Shown here one piece after another: positions 47,106 through 58,835 of a stretch of DNA of 64,000 bases. Under the pieces are notes generated by a model, which saw only the letters and a program-made list of their open reading frames with translations, was not told the DNA's origin and did not search any database. A program made the position numbers and the translations under genes. Numbering within the stretch: the first letter of the stretch is position 1; each line of letters starts with the position of its first letter. The DNA comes from Pyrenochaeta sp. MPI-SDFR-AT-0127 (lineage: Eukaryota; Ascomycota; Dothideomycetes; Pleosporales; Cucurbitariaceae), in NCBI GenBank assembly GCA_020747015.1, contig JAGTJM010000053.1, positions 1 through 64,000 on the forward strand. Direction: 5' to 3'.

Positions 47106-48093
47106 CTCTTGGAAGGCTCGAATAAAGTGGCCACTAAGGGTGACTTGCTAGAATATCGATAGATAGGGTTCTACCTGGCCATGAATGCATTTAAGTACTT
47201 TTGACGTCTGGACGTGGAGTGTTGGCCTGTGGCTCTGCCGTAAGCGGGCCGTAGTTAGCGCTCCCTTTCGCACTAATGAATTATTCCATGACTCGCGAAA
47301 GTTATAGAGCTTTTTAGTGAAGTTGGCAAACTGGTCAGCAGCCGTGAAGTCTCGGAACCGATAGCCGGTTTTCTAAATTCTTGGCCCTGGCGTTGCTCTT
47401 GGCCTCCTAGTCCCGCGCATTCCCGGTCCTACTCCCAAGACTTTGGCGCTGGCCTTGTGCCGTCTTTGCCTTTACCCTCAGGCATACACAAAAGAGAGCA
47501 CACGACCACTTGCTGCTTCGGGTGTATACACGATCATTTGCTTATTTCCATGTCACACGAGTACCTGCCCAATAGGGTAGCAAGTCCGCGGAAGGCATCT
47601 CGCTTCCTGATGATCGTCACTCATGCTAGATGGCGCCATCCTTAGGACTTGGAGAGTACTGACTGGTATGCAGCTTCGCCTGGGGTAGTCTACGTATCTA
47701 TATTCCAACTAGGTTTAGCTTGTTTCGGCAAATGCACTTCAACTCCACCAATTCTTACATTCAGCTTCAAAACTCCACTCGTCACTTCAACAACAGAGCC
47801 CGCCAGTGACGAACAGCCTGAATGCCATCTGCTCCTTCTGAAACTCAACAAATTCTCATACAGAACAAGCTAACCATATCTGTTTAGAGGCATTCGTAAC
47901 TTGTGAACGTGTCCTAAGGACTGCTACTGAAATATTGGCATAATAAGACCCACGTAAGAGAAGCAGTTTCAAGCAATCAAACAGCGCGGCATTATTTGTC
48001 AGAACAAATCATAGTTATTTTGGATGACTACGGCATATTACTATACGGGCAGTTTACTTCATGCTCAAATTCCTGCTTAGCTTATCTCTAAGT
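47106..48093. other. Intergenic between transporter and PEP mutase genes
   Basis: About 990 bases on the 5' side of the transporter gene. Contains the transporter promoter and presumably the end of the PEP mutase transcript. No gene supported. Confidence 0.5.
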
Positions 48094-49245
48094 CTACGAA
48101 ATTTGCGAGACCTGGCGGGCATTGATAGTCAAGAGGTCTTTCACAGGGATTATAAGATCATCGGCCTCACAGCCACTCAGCTCACCATGGGCAAGCCTCT
48201 TGACAACCGCCCCCATGGTTTCGGCCGCCAGCTTGGACATGATGCGTCGATACAACATAGCAGCTTCCTCCTCCTCGACACCCGCATTGTCCCGCTCCGT
48301 TAGCTTACGCAAGAGACAGCCAAAGTTGCGCGCCGCAGCTGCCACCCGTAGGTCTTCGCTGTCGTCCTGAGCAAAAAGTCCCTCCTTGGCGGCTAGCAGG
48401 CTGTCTGATACGCGGCCCACGGCTTGAATCTTGGCCCGCATCAGATGGTTGGCGTAGATGAATATATCGGCACCCGCGTCGCGCAGCACCGCCCTAGGTG
48501 TGCTTGCATATGCCGTCGGCACCACTACAAGCGGGGTGCTCGTATCCCGGGCGCGGAAGCCTTCAAGGAAGGCCAGTACCTCGTCAGGCTGCTTGCTCTT
48601 GCTGTGGATCATGATGGCGTGGGCTCCGGCTGCAGTGTAGATGGCAGCACGTGTAAGGGCATCCTGCAGTGCGTTCGCCACCGACTGTCGCTCCTCAGCG
48701 GCGTCCTGCCGGACCACACGCGAGGTGAAGCTCTCGATTCGCGCTGTGACCATCAAATCGGTGCCAGACGCCGCCTCTCGAAATGTGCGAAGGACCTCAG
48801 CAAAAGCGTGCGGATCGGCTTGACCCTGAGCGTCTGAGGTCGCGAGGAGTGAGTTGACCTTCTGTCCCGGCGCCGACAGAGCTTTGTCCTCAATGATGAC
48901 CATTGAGACACCGTGGAGAGCCAGCACCGAGACAAGCGCTGGGATGTCGACCAAATCGCCACCACTGTCGGCGTCGAAAGCGGCACACAGAGGACGAGCG
49001 CCCTTGCGTACGCCGTCACCATTAAACGTCAACATGGTAGCACGCTTCAGGGGCGAGATCATCTCTGTATCTGGGATGCCGAGATAAGTGGTCTGCGTGA
49101 GCCCGCTGATCCATGCACCATCGAATCCCTTGCCACTGTCGTTGACAGTGCCTCTAATCAGCTCCGTCGAGACGTTGTCGTGCGCTTCCAGGAGGCGGAT
49201 CTCATTGGACTTCTGTGCAAGTAGAGTTCGAATGGTAACAGGCAT
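48094..49245 (-). CDS. pepM: Phosphoenolpyruvate phosphomutase (PEP mutase)
   Basis: Rearranges phosphoenolpyruvate to 3-phosphonopyruvate, forming the C-P bond that starts nearly all phosphonate pathways. Single exon, 383 aa. The residues known for this enzyme are present: GAWISGL (residues 43-49), D59 in YLGIPD, the metal site DADSGG (91-96), IEDKALSAPGQKVNS (118-132) as the expanded EDK-x-PK-x-NS gating loop with K129 and N131, ARIESF (168-173), IHSK (213-216) and IYANHLMR (263-270). The EDK...K-x-NS loop separates PEP mutases from methylisocitrate lyases and oxaloacetate hydrolases of the same superfamily. The C-terminus keeps the DDLIIPVKDLLTI ending. The loop is longer than usual by a few residues. 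The equilibrium strongly favours PEP, so a coupled second step is expected; the divergent aminotransferase is the obvious candidate. Confidence 0.9.
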   Translation of the reverse strand: MPVTIRTLLAQKSNEIRLLEAHDNVSTELIRGTVNDSGKGFDGAWISGLTQTTYLGIPDTEMISPLKRATMLTFNGDGVRKGARPLCAAFDADSGGDLVDIPALVSVLALHGVSMVIIEDKALSAPGQKVNSLLATSDAQGQADPHAFAEVLRTFREAASGTDLMVTARIESFTSRVVRQDAAEERQSVANALQDALTRAAIYTAAGAHAIMIHSKSKQPDEVLAFLEGFRARDTSTPLVVVPTAYASTPRAVLRDAGADIFIYANHLMRAKIQAVGRVSDSLLAAKEGLFAQDDSEDLRVAAAARNFGCLLRKLTERDNAGVEEEEAAMLYRRIMSKLAAETMGAVVKRLAHGELSGCEADDLIIPVKDLLTINARQVSQIS

Positions 49246-50745
49246 CTTGATAAAAACGAGATGTATTTGTAACTGAATAATTTGGCTGCAAATAAGGGAA
49301 AATGGGAAACAATTCGATTTTCAGAGAAAGAGTCGGTTCGTAAATCTTGTCTGAAGTGTGAGTAACTGATGGGTTCATCAAATAGATGCTCTACATCAGA
49401 GACGGGGCGAAAATATATGCTCTTTCCTCTCGACCAATGCTCTGCATAACAGTTGCTTACGCTTGGACTAGGCGTAATGACCAACATTTTGCACTTGCTC
49501 TCGGTGCTTCGGCCTATTTTGGATCTTGCAATCTACAGCTGCAGTGATGAAATAAATGCCCACATGACTTTTTGAAGCGCCAGCGCATAAGATCTGATGG
49601 TGAGCTACCGTTTTGAGGTCATTCCAAGCTTCAGGCCCCGACGAGACATGGATATCTGTCGTCATGTACGTCACTCAACGGAAGAAATACTCGAAAACGA
49701 TCTCGGCATCGGCGTCGGCAGCGTCATGTACATAGTACACATGTATAAGGTCCTGCAAGACATCAGCCCTAACCACGCCAAGCATATTTTTTCGTCACAG
49801 ATAGAGGAACTATTACAGTAGTACGTAGAAATGCCGAAGTTTCTGCGTCGGCAATAATGTTGCAGCATGCCCCAGTAACATACCAGCTTTCAATAACGAC
49901 CACTAATATACACTGTAGAGCCTCTGCAGAGAAGCGTGGGTTATAGTCTAGAATTCAAGTCTCCTCCCATCAGTACAAGTGTAACGGAACTGAAATGGCG
50001 GGCCTTGATCGTAGTGCATTTGGGACGGGAAAACCACCGGTAGAGCCAGCCGGCCAATGTCGACTATCTACATAGTGCACTAGCACACTTCAAAATTCCG
50101 GGGTAATTGGTTCCTCCATTTAGCTTCGGTTTGGCCCAAAATTTTGTGCCGGGAACTATCAAACTTGACGCCATTCTTCTTACTATGTTTGAAAGAGGAA
50201 GAAGGTCGCGTGCACCAACTAATGCGGGTATTTCATACTGCAGCATGCCATAATTGCATAGTAGTAGTACTGCTACAAGGATGACAGTGGACCTTCAACT
50301 GCATTTTGCCATACTAGCATGAAAGTCACTTTAGAAAGGATCGGCTCCAGGTTCTACGAATGACTGTGCAGCAGTTGCGCTATGCTGTCGTGAAAACAAG
50401 AAACGGGTAAGCATGCTGCATGGAGGCGCATGGGGATGCACCGCGCCGTTCCGTCTTGGCCCGTCTCAGCGCCTCTGATGCCAAGGCATCGACTAGATAG
50501 AGTGGTTCGCCTTAATCTGCTCGGGTAACCCCCCGAACCTGCTAAGACTTCCTGGCAGAGTGTAACAAAGGATGTGCACTACGTGATGTCTGTGCTCGCC
50601 ACATTCACCAAGAAGTGATATAAATTCACGTCGATGGTGTGCAATACATCAAATATCCTGACAGCAGCTACGGTGGATACACTTCCCAAATAATTCCCTT
50701 TTATCCATAATACTCCACAGTCATATTTACACTTAGGATTGCAAT
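49246..50745. promoter_or_regulatory. Shared upstream region of PEP mutase and aminotransferase
   Basis: 1.5 kb between two divergent start codons of genes that plausibly act in one pathway. It contains a near-palindromic GTAGTAGTACTGCTAC about 470 bp before the aminotransferase and a TATA-like element at 50619. No coding frame is supported. A common regulator binding here is inference. Confidence 0.5.
50619..50625 (+). promoter_or_regulatory. TATA-like box of the aminotransferase gene
   Basis: TATAAAT about 120 bp before the start codon at 50746, flanked by GTGA and TCAC, which together form a small inverted repeat. Confidence 0.35.
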
Positions 50746-52274
50746 ATGGGATCCATTTCACCCCCAAAATCTCGTTTCCTTCACCTCAGTCAAGTTCCTC
50801 TGGACCCACACTACGCTCTTAAAGAGCTCTTTCAGCAAGACAAACACGCAAAGAAAGTTATTTTAGGGTCCGGGCTCTACCGAGATGACAACTGCAAACC
50901 ATGGGTTCTCCCGTCCGTGAAGTCGGTACGTTATCCAACCTTATTGACTTTACAGTGCCTGCTATGAATGTCTTCGCTGAAACATGATAATCTGCCAGGC
51001 TGAGAAGATACTAGACGAAGAAGGCGACCCTGGTCGTTATGAGTATCTTCCCATCGCGGGCTATGCTCCATTCTACAATGCAGCACGGGATATTCTTCTT
51101 GGGCCTCTTAGTGCCGACGTGAAAGAATGCACGGTAACGCTGCAGACTATCTCAGGCACTGGAGCAAACAGCCTGGGAGCTCGCTTCCTCTCTGAGGCAC
51201 TAAAGCCTCGCTGCGTTTGGCTTTCGGACCCCAGCTGGGTGAACCACCAGAATATCTGGAGCCTAGCTGGCGTCGAGACAAAGCTGTATCCGTATTGGAA
51301 CGCTACGAAGAGAATCTTGGACTTTAGCAAGATGATCACCACCCTCGAGTCACAAGCGGCTGCCGGCGATGTAATTCTCCTTCATGCCTGTGCGCACAAT
51401 CCCACCGGGGTCGACCCAACTAAGGAGCAATGGGAACGCATTGCGGATGTCTGCGAAGATAAAGGACTTTTCCCTTTCTTCGATTGCGCTTAGTATGTGG
51501 AATTCATCTTTAGTTCTTCCCAAACACCTTTTCAAGCATGCGTTTACTAACACCATGGTAGTCAGGGGTTCGCCACAGGCAATCTCGACGAAGACGCGTG
51601 GGCTGTTCGCCACTTCCTAGAGCGAGGCACAATGGAAATAGCCGTGGCACAGTCCTTCTCCAAGAACATGGGCCTCTACGGTGAACGCACTGGCGCACTT
51701 CACCTCGTGGTGGCCTCCTCAGGCGCAGCAGGGAGAGTTAAGGGTCACCTGGCAAGACTCCAGCGCGGCTCTATCTCACAGCCACCCACACGTGGTTGCA
51801 AGCTCGCTGCGACCATTCTTAACCATGAAGACCTGTTCAAGCAATGGCTTTCTGATCTACAGGCCATGAGCTCGCGAATTCAATCCATGCGGGATAAGCT
51901 AGCAGCTGAGCTGGCCCGCCGTGGCACCCCCGGCGACTGGAGCCATATCCGCACTCAGGTTCGTGATATCCCCCCTCAATGCTCCTTCTCCCACATCTTG
52001 TTGCTACTCTGGCAGAGTTTACGCTCACATGTGCCATGCTTAGATTGGAATGTTCTCGTATACGGGACTGACGCCCGACCAAGTCGCCCATGTTCAGGCT
52101 AACAGCCATGTCTACATACTCAAGTCAGGTCGCATCTCTGTTGCTGGACGTAGGTACTCCTGTGAATTAGTTGATGTGATCATATACTGATGTTAACCAC
52201 GAGCAGTCAACACGGCGAACGTCCAGTACGTCGCCGAAGCAATTGATGCTGCTGTGAGGGCGGTACCATCCTAA
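50746..52274 (+). CDS. Class I aminotransferase (aspartate-type), possible phosphonopyruvate transaminase
   Basis: Five exons, 50746-50925, 50999-51492, 51562-51958, 52044-52149 and 52207-52274, with introns of 73, 69, 85 and 57 nt, give 414 aa, the normal size for aspartate aminotransferase. PLP-site features: GTGAN around residue 114, CAHNPTGVDP with N194, DCAYQGFATGN with D222 and Y225, and the Schiff-base lysine K259 in SFSKNMGLYGERTGA. The C-terminal arginine that binds the distal carboxylate appears in LKSGRISVAGLNTANV. It has no obvious mitochondrial presequence, so it is probably cytosolic. Divergent from PEP mutase across a shared promoter region. Conversion of phosphonopyruvate to phosphonoalanine is inferred from context; ordinary aspartate/oxaloacetate activity is the alternative. 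Confidence 0.88.
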
Positions 52275-52793
52275 GAGTAGAAGTCCGTATTAGCCCTTCA
52301 TTAACAACAGATCCTCATATAACGGAATTAAATATATAACAAAAGGACCATTTGCTTTCTGTTCAAATGTAACTTCTGAGTTTTATTGTCACTCGAGCTG
52401 TGATCTCTGCGCGTGCTGGGTGCTCATTGGTAGCCGCAGCAATTGGCCGCGTAGCACTTCTTAAGTCAATTGAAAGTCTCGCTAACTCTTTAGTCTGTTA
52501 GCAGAAAGCTATTCTTCTCTTTGAAATGCATGGCCTGGCAAGACACGGATCCTAAGTGTTCCATCTATTGGTAGTTCTATTTGCTCTTCAGATATCAATA
52601 CAGAAGTCCGATACACATCCCAAATATCTTCATATCGTCCTTGATCTGCCTCTACTGAGCCAATTGCCAGGCAATAGATTGCTACTTGAAGATGAACATA
52701 AGCTCTTCCATTTCGCTCTGCTAGTCTCTGATCTCACACTTTGATACCAGGATTGCCTGTGATAGTCAAGTCAGAATGTTGCTCTGGCGCAGA
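52275..52793. other. Intergenic between convergent genes
   Basis: About 520 bases between the aminotransferase and HET genes. No gene supported. Confidence 0.5.
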
Positions 52794-54752
52794 CTATATA
52801 AGTAGGATAGTTTTTCTAGATACGTTCATTCTATCCCACGCTAAAGGCTGCATTCTACCTACTGCGACTCTCTCGGCGACTTGACTGTTCCATTTGATTA
52901 ACATAACAACATGTTCGGATTCCTCATTATCGAGTCTGCCAAATGATTTCGGAGGTCCAATACGCGCAAGGAGAACAAGATCTAGAATATCACTAGTCGT
53001 ACGAGCGTTGGATCGTATCCTGGTGTTGAAAAGTGACCCGCAACGCTGATTCTGAACATCAAAGATTATGGTGTCCGTTTGGGACGACTCGTCAACGTCA
53101 AGTTGAAATTGTTGAGGATGAGCCACGAAGCCTAGGAAGCATAACAAGCTTTTTTGCTGTTCAACAAGAATTTTTTCCTGTGTAGGCGTGCGTAGTGACG
53201 AAAGCGATGATAATGAAAATATCGGGCGCATCCATTTAGGATGTACACCTTTAATCTCAGATTTAACTTTCCAGTACTCAGACCGGAGCTTTTGGAGGGG
53301 TGAATACAACACCGGTCCGGTCCACGATAACCATGACCATGAAGGAAATTGGACAGGTAGATCAGACCGACGGACGCTAGAGGGTGAGGGAGCCCAGAGC
53401 AGTGCTTCCACGAAACGGTTTCTCGGCAGCCCATGGAAGTACTTCCAACTCGCCTGCCTACCAATCGCTGCAAGTATGCCGGCCATTGCGTTAAGTATAT
53501 CACTCTCATGTGTGAGATGTCTCTCTGTATATTGCTCAACCAGATCCATGTAAACCGTGAACATATCATCTGATAGTACAGAATCCTTCTCATGTCGCCA
53601 TGGGTTCAACTCGACGGTACTAAAGGATGGGAATTCAGCACGCGTGTTCGATTGATTTGCTTGCATTCCAGACTCATGAATACTAGACTTGTCGCATGAG
53701 TAGAAGAGGCCATAGTCGGTAAAGTAAAGACATCTCAATGAAAGGATAGATTCTTGAAACGTCCATCCTCTGGAGTTGTACAAAGAAAACTCCTGCAAAG
53801 TAGAAAGTGTAGGGTAGCATGGCCGAACCATAATCTCGGGGTCCTGTACATGAAGCGTATCCAAGTCATGAAGTATTCTTTTCCCAATAGTTGCGTCAAA
53901 CAGCCTGTAGTTTGCATCTTTACCCGACAGCGCGACTAAGGTCAGAATGGCGCGGCTGTAGATTACATCCATCTGTTCAAGCTGCGCTTGTTTTTCTTCT
54001 AGATCGTCCTGGACGATGCAGAGCGAATCCACCCATAAAAAGCGTTCCCCAAGTTCTCTTACTGCCATTATTGCGTCAATCACAACCCTAGGAAGGCCCT
54101 CTTCGTCATCCATAACAGCAAGAAAGCCTCCGGCCCTTTTTAAGGAAGCCAGATTTGCTTTTTTGGTTTGAAAAGATGTTGTATTACCCCAGACATAGCT
54201 GAGGGTAATGTATCTGGCATTGGTTGGCCGCAGAACAAGTTGGTAAGATATGATGTCGAGTAGCAGAGTTCCAGGAAGGAGTTCTGGCGTGCTGTTTGAT
54301 ATTTTGCATTTCTTGTGTGTTGATTCACACTCTGTCAGCCAAAGGCGAGCACTTGCGGCATCGAAGTGATGCGGATCACCGTTCGGTTCCCACAATTTTT
54401 TGACTCTTGAGCCGTCGTTCGACATTGGAGCATGCCCATATTGGACGATAATGCTTATATGGAATGGGTCCGAAGTTTCGGCTTCGATGAACTCCCAGTT
54501 GTGTTGGTTGAGATTGCGGAAATTGACCGAGTCGAATCTGCATCTCAATGTGCTCGTATACGTGGCAGGCTCAGTCCTTCCAGCGAGCTGGATCAGTGTT
54601 CTAACGAAAGAGCAGAATCTACATTGTGCAGTACTTCCGATCGTCCAAAGGCGACGACTAGAATCCAGGGTCATCAGAAGGTAGTGGCATTCTGAACATA
54701 ACTCTTCGACGGTGGCCGCAACAGAGCCCGCCGGAGAGCGAGACACATCCAT
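52794..54752 (-). CDS. HET-domain protein
   Basis: Single exon, 652 aa. The HET domain (PF06985), a TIR-like module of fungal heterokaryon incompatibility, is seen as ARYITLSYVWGNTTSFQTKK, RFLWVDSLCIVQDDLEEKQ and SRGWTFQESILSLRCLYFTD. Upstream is a cysteine-bearing N-terminal part (CSECHYLL, TAQCRFCSF) common in such proteins. The C-terminal half (FPSWSWLSWTGPV motif and following) is the usual poorly conserved extension. HET proteins trigger growth arrest or cell death on non-self contact. It is convergent with the aminotransferase and next to the NLR/HeLo pair, in keeping with an allorecognition region. No frame break seen. Confidence 0.92.
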   Translation of the reverse strand: MDVSRSPAGSVAATVEELCSECHYLLMTLDSSRRLWTIGSTAQCRFCSFVRTLIQLAGRTEPATYTSTLRCRFDSVNFRNLNQHNWEFIEAETSDPFHISIIVQYGHAPMSNDGSRVKKLWEPNGDPHHFDAASARLWLTECESTHKKCKISNSTPELLPGTLLLDIISYQLVLRPTNARYITLSYVWGNTTSFQTKKANLASLKRAGGFLAVMDDEEGLPRVVIDAIMAVRELGERFLWVDSLCIVQDDLEEKQAQLEQMDVIYSRAILTLVALSGKDANYRLFDATIGKRILHDLDTLHVQDPEIMVRPCYPTLSTLQEFSLYNSRGWTFQESILSLRCLYFTDYGLFYSCDKSSIHESGMQANQSNTRAEFPSFSTVELNPWRHEKDSVLSDDMFTVYMDLVEQYTERHLTHESDILNAMAGILAAIGRQASWKYFHGLPRNRFVEALLWAPSPSSVRRSDLPVQFPSWSWLSWTGPVLYSPLQKLRSEYWKVKSEIKGVHPKWMRPIFSLSSLSSLRTPTQEKILVEQQKSLLCFLGFVAHPQQFQLDVDESSQTDTIIFDVQNQRCGSLFNTRIRSNARTTSDILDLVLLARIGPPKSFGRLDNEESEHVVMLIKWNSQVAERVAVGRMQPLAWDRMNVSRKTILLI

Positions 54753-55277
54753 GTGTTCATTACCGGATATCTGGTGGATTTTGTTGATTTCATGTACATT
54801 GCAGCAACTGGCAGCGGAAGCACCTTATAGCATGGGCTCATGCAAGATCTTCCCCGCATGGCGATTAAGCGCTCGGGCCACCCGCGCATGAGCGCATCTG
54901 GCAGCATCTGCATCGAATCTCGATTATTAGAGGCTGCTGCCGAGCTTAGTCGACACCAACCGCTAGTGTAGAAACATAATCAGTTTAAGCCCTGGTAGTA
55001 CTTCGAATCCCACAAGGTTGAAGCACATATGACTACTGTCTGACTCCTCCAAGCCTCCGTCAGGACAGTTTCGCTGAGACTTAGAGATGGCTCCTGAAAT
55101 CATTTTCATCAGCAATATGCAACTTAGATTACGAGTACAATCAGAGGAACTCCGCGTCAGTGGAATTGTGACCATATACACTCGTAATTAGAGGCCCCCA
55201 AAGCTTATTCAATTGAGGGTCATCGTAGTGAGATCTTGGCTATACTATGAAATAGTAGACAGGTCGGGTAGAACATA
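54753..55277. other. Intergenic between HET and NLR genes
   Basis: About 520 bases on the 5' side of the HET gene and the 3' side of the NLR. No gene supported. Confidence 0.5.
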
Positions 55278-58200
55278 TCAAAATGCGAATTCGATGATAA
55301 GTAAAAGGCCCGAGGAGTTTCCTGAAGCAACAGTATTCTTCCAGACAGCCGTGCAACTTGGCCGATACTCTGGCGGGAGCCAAAGCATAGTTTTCCCTTT
55401 ATGACTCACCCATTGATCTTTCAAAGTTACTTCTTCTGGCAGGCTTGAAAGCTCGGTATGAACACGAGGAGAGAGGGATGTAGGGAACGACCCGTGATCA
55501 GTTTTCAACAATGTTGTGTCTTGGGAGAACTCGAGTGAATGGATCACTGAACGGACGCCGATCGTCTGAAGTATTGTGCCTGTTTGAACGCTCCATATCT
55601 TGATCGTCAAGTCTTCTGACGCTGATGCTACCACCATACCATCTGGAGAGAACACTACAGCGTTCACTTCACTACGATGGCCTTTTAGCGTACGCAGTAT
55701 TTTGCCATTACTAGCGGTCCACAACATCACCATCTTGTCTTCTGACGCGGATGCTAGTATCTTACCGTCAGGCGAGAAGGCTACGGCATTGACCTCATAT
55801 GAATGGCCTTTGAAGTTAAGTTGTATCACGCCTGTGCTGGTTTCCCATAGCTTCACCGTCCTGTCGTATGAGGCCGAGGCTAGCAGTTTGCCATCTGGTG
55901 AGAATTTGACAGCGGTGATGCCTCGAGAATGGCCTTTGAATTTGAGGGTCTGTCGCACTGTGCTCATGCCAGCATCCCACAATTTGACTGTCTTGTCCCG
56001 TGATGCTGATGCTAGTAATTTGCCATCATTTGAGAAGGCGAGCGCTGTGATGAAACGAGAATGCCCCTTAAGATTTTGTAACAACACGCCTGTGCTATCC
56101 CATAACGATATTGTCGTGTATTTTAAGGCTGATGCTAGCAACTTGCTGTCTGGCGAAAAAGCTAGGGCAGAGACTAAGTGGGCATGTCCGTTCAACGTTC
56201 GCAGCAGGGCTCCTGTATCCATGTGCCACACCTTGATTGTACTATCATTTGATGCCGAGGCCAGGACTTTACTATCTGGAGAGAAGGCGACCGCGGTAAC
56301 TGAATGGGTATGGCCTTTGAGCGTCCGCAGTACATCGCCTGATGTCATCTTCCACACCCTTGCTGTCCTATCATTTGATGCTGACGCAAGTACAGTGCCG
56401 TCCGGCGAGAAAGCGACTGCGTTGACGGTGTTTCGATGGCCTTTTAAAGTCTCCAGTAATGCGCCCGTGCTCGCATTCCATAGATTGATCTTGCAGTCAC
56501 CTGACGCTGACACTACTAACTCGCCGTTCGGTGAGAAGGTCACCGTGTTGACATCTTGTGCATGACCTTCAAGAGTCTGCAGTCCCGTCCCAGTGCCGAC
56601 ATCCCATAAGATGACCGTCCTGTCGCACGAGCCGGACGCCAACACCTTGCCATTTGGAGAAAATGCCACCGCATTGGCGCTTTCTGAATGACCTCGAAGA
56701 GTTTGAAACACCGCGCCTGTACGTACATCCCACAGTTTGACTGTACTATCTGCTGACGCCGACGCCAGCACTTCACTGTTTGGCGAGAAGGCTACTGCAT
56801 AGACAGAACCTGTATGAGCCTCAAGAGTCTGCAGCAATGCGCTCCATTCCCCTCCCACCTGGGGCAACCTCTTTATCCACCGAGGTACCTCCTCTGCAAA
56901 CTGCCTCTTGACGATACTCATAGCTGGGGTGAATACAAGTGCGCTGCAGTACACTTGTAAAGGAGCCTGCTCAATTACTGCTCGATTATACAACGCGAAC
57001 CGCTTCATATCATGTACGAAGGCAGATAAATTAGCGCAATCGCTCTTCTAACAGTTGGTGAGCAGATACTTCTTACGTGCTGCAGAAGAAAAAGCTTACG
57101 AGGACCACCGATTGCAGCGAGCTAATAGCTTGAATACCTTCAGAGAGTTTTCCTGCCCAACTCAGCGCCTCAAGCCAATGCAGAAAGTGATTTTGAAGAA
57201 ACAGATGCACGTGGCCGTTATCATAGACTTGCGCGCCGCTGCTCTGAAGATGCGGTATCCAATACAAACACGCGTACTGCAGCTCTGAGGGAAGACACTC
57301 GACTATTCGTAGTCTATCCACCGCATCGACAAGCGTACCTGGACCGACGAAATTGCATATGTCGCGCTTAAGAGAGCTAGACATAAGTTGTATGCATTTA
57401 CTAGTCAGTCCTTGATGTGCCTGCTTATCGTCTACCCAGTAGTTTTCATCTCCACATCGATCTTTGTCGAGCAGAAAGTCTCGAAACGAAGGATGGTGCA
57501 AACGGAGGGGTCGCGCCTCGTCTCCTGGAATGTCAAGAATGGCATGCAGATCTTCCAGCATCGACCTGATGCCTTCACTTGCAACATCTAGTAATCTATC
57601 CAGAGATTGCGCTGACAAGGGAGAGAACAGCACAACTATACTTCCGAGCACATGTCTTAGCGATCGACACTGTTCTTCTCTCTCCTCGTCCGTGTAATCA
57701 TATATGGAGCTTTGCAGCACAGTAATGTACATCTTGTTAAGGTGCATCTCTGGTGCAACCGAAACGCCACTGTCGCTACACAGTATCGCCTCGAGTCTCT
57801 TAGCTGCGAATCTCTTCCCCTCTTGAATAAAGCGACAGGCTGTTGCGGCCCAAATAAAGAGGCCACTCGCGCTCTGAACCAGCTGTGTAATAACCTCTGC
57901 GCCGGGCCAACCTGCGCGTAGACAGCGTTCTTGGCCGATGCGCTGAAGATTAAACTCCAGATAAAGGTTAATATCACGATCGACAATCGACGGCGAAATG
58001 TTGTGGAGCACGAACGTTTGGTGCTCTGAATCTGGTATCTGGTAGAAGCCGTGACGGATGGGTACCTCGGGCCTACTCGTTAGAAACACACGCAGCCTCG
58101 CTCCACCCACCCAACGAGCTTCCGCCAACAGCTGGACAATTGTACGAATATTGTTATCATCGTCGCACTCATCAAGCGCATCGATGACCAAAAGAAACGG

Positions 58201-58835
58201 ATTTGAGCAGTCGTTATCGCCTAGCTTAGACAGCGGACGAAGAACGAGGTGTTGCCACTGATCACGCAGTGACTGGCTTGCGATATCGCTACGCTCCGAG
58301 ATGGCGTCGCAGATGTGCTGACGCGATGGTGGAATGTTGTGCGCAAGCTGGACAGCGATACTGGTAACAAATCTGCCAGCATGGCCAGCGTCACCGCCGC
58401 CTCTGGTAAAGAAGAAGCTCGCCCCAAGACATTTCCTGTCATAGTAGCTTCGAGCCACGGTCCGCGCGATGGTCGACTTGCCTGTGCCAGCTAGGCCGTT
58501 CAGCCAAAAGACACATCGCTCATTCCGGCCCTCTGCCCAAGCATATATCTCACGAAGAAGGTCGACGCGCGTGTTGGGGAGGCAGGTGGGTTCATGCTGC
58601 TTGGTATACGAGTTGAACGAGGCCTCGGCAGCATGCGGCAGCTGTGTGACGAGCGGGTCCTGAGCGACTCTAGGCTTGTGATGAGTGACGAGCAAACGAA
58701 TCCAAGGCACGAAAATGCGACATACTGCACAAGGTTGTCTCCATACACGTTATACTGGCCCGCCTGGATGGCGATACGTCCTCCGTCGTTGGTGAAGCTG
58801 ACAGGCTCAGGTTGGTGGTCCACGGTTGCGCCCAT
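55278..58835 (-). CDS. NLR: amyloid-type motif - NACHT - ten WD40 repeats
   Basis: Three exons, 58835-58726, 58669-57100 and 57047-55278, with introns of 56 and 52 nt, give 1149 aa. The first exon encodes only about 37 residues, MGATVDHQPEPVSF then TNDGGRIAIQAGQYNVYGDN, with no N-terminal effector domain. The core IQAGQYNVY fits the RHIM-like pattern I/V-Q-x-G-x-x-N and matches the C-tail of the divergent HeLo protein. NACHT: CVFWLNGLAGTGKSTIART (Walker A), FLLVIDALDECDDD (Walker B), LRVFLTSRPEVPIR. Helical linker: LRLHHPSFRDFLLDKDRC and later YNRAVIEQAPLQVYCSALVF. Then ten WD40 repeats (HTGSVYAVAFSPNSEVLASA type), diverged from one another. The design is that of NWD2-like receptors, which nucleate amyloid folding of a HeLo partner after ligand binding (role inferred from family). 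Confidence 0.9.

Noticed and set aside
50500..50540. Possible tRNA-like GGTTCG segment
   Set aside because: No matching acceptor stem, D-arm or anticodon arm could be folded around it.
55600..56565. 321-codon plus-strand frame inside the WD40 region
   Set aside because: Antisense shadow of the WD40 repeats, open because of their periodic structure.
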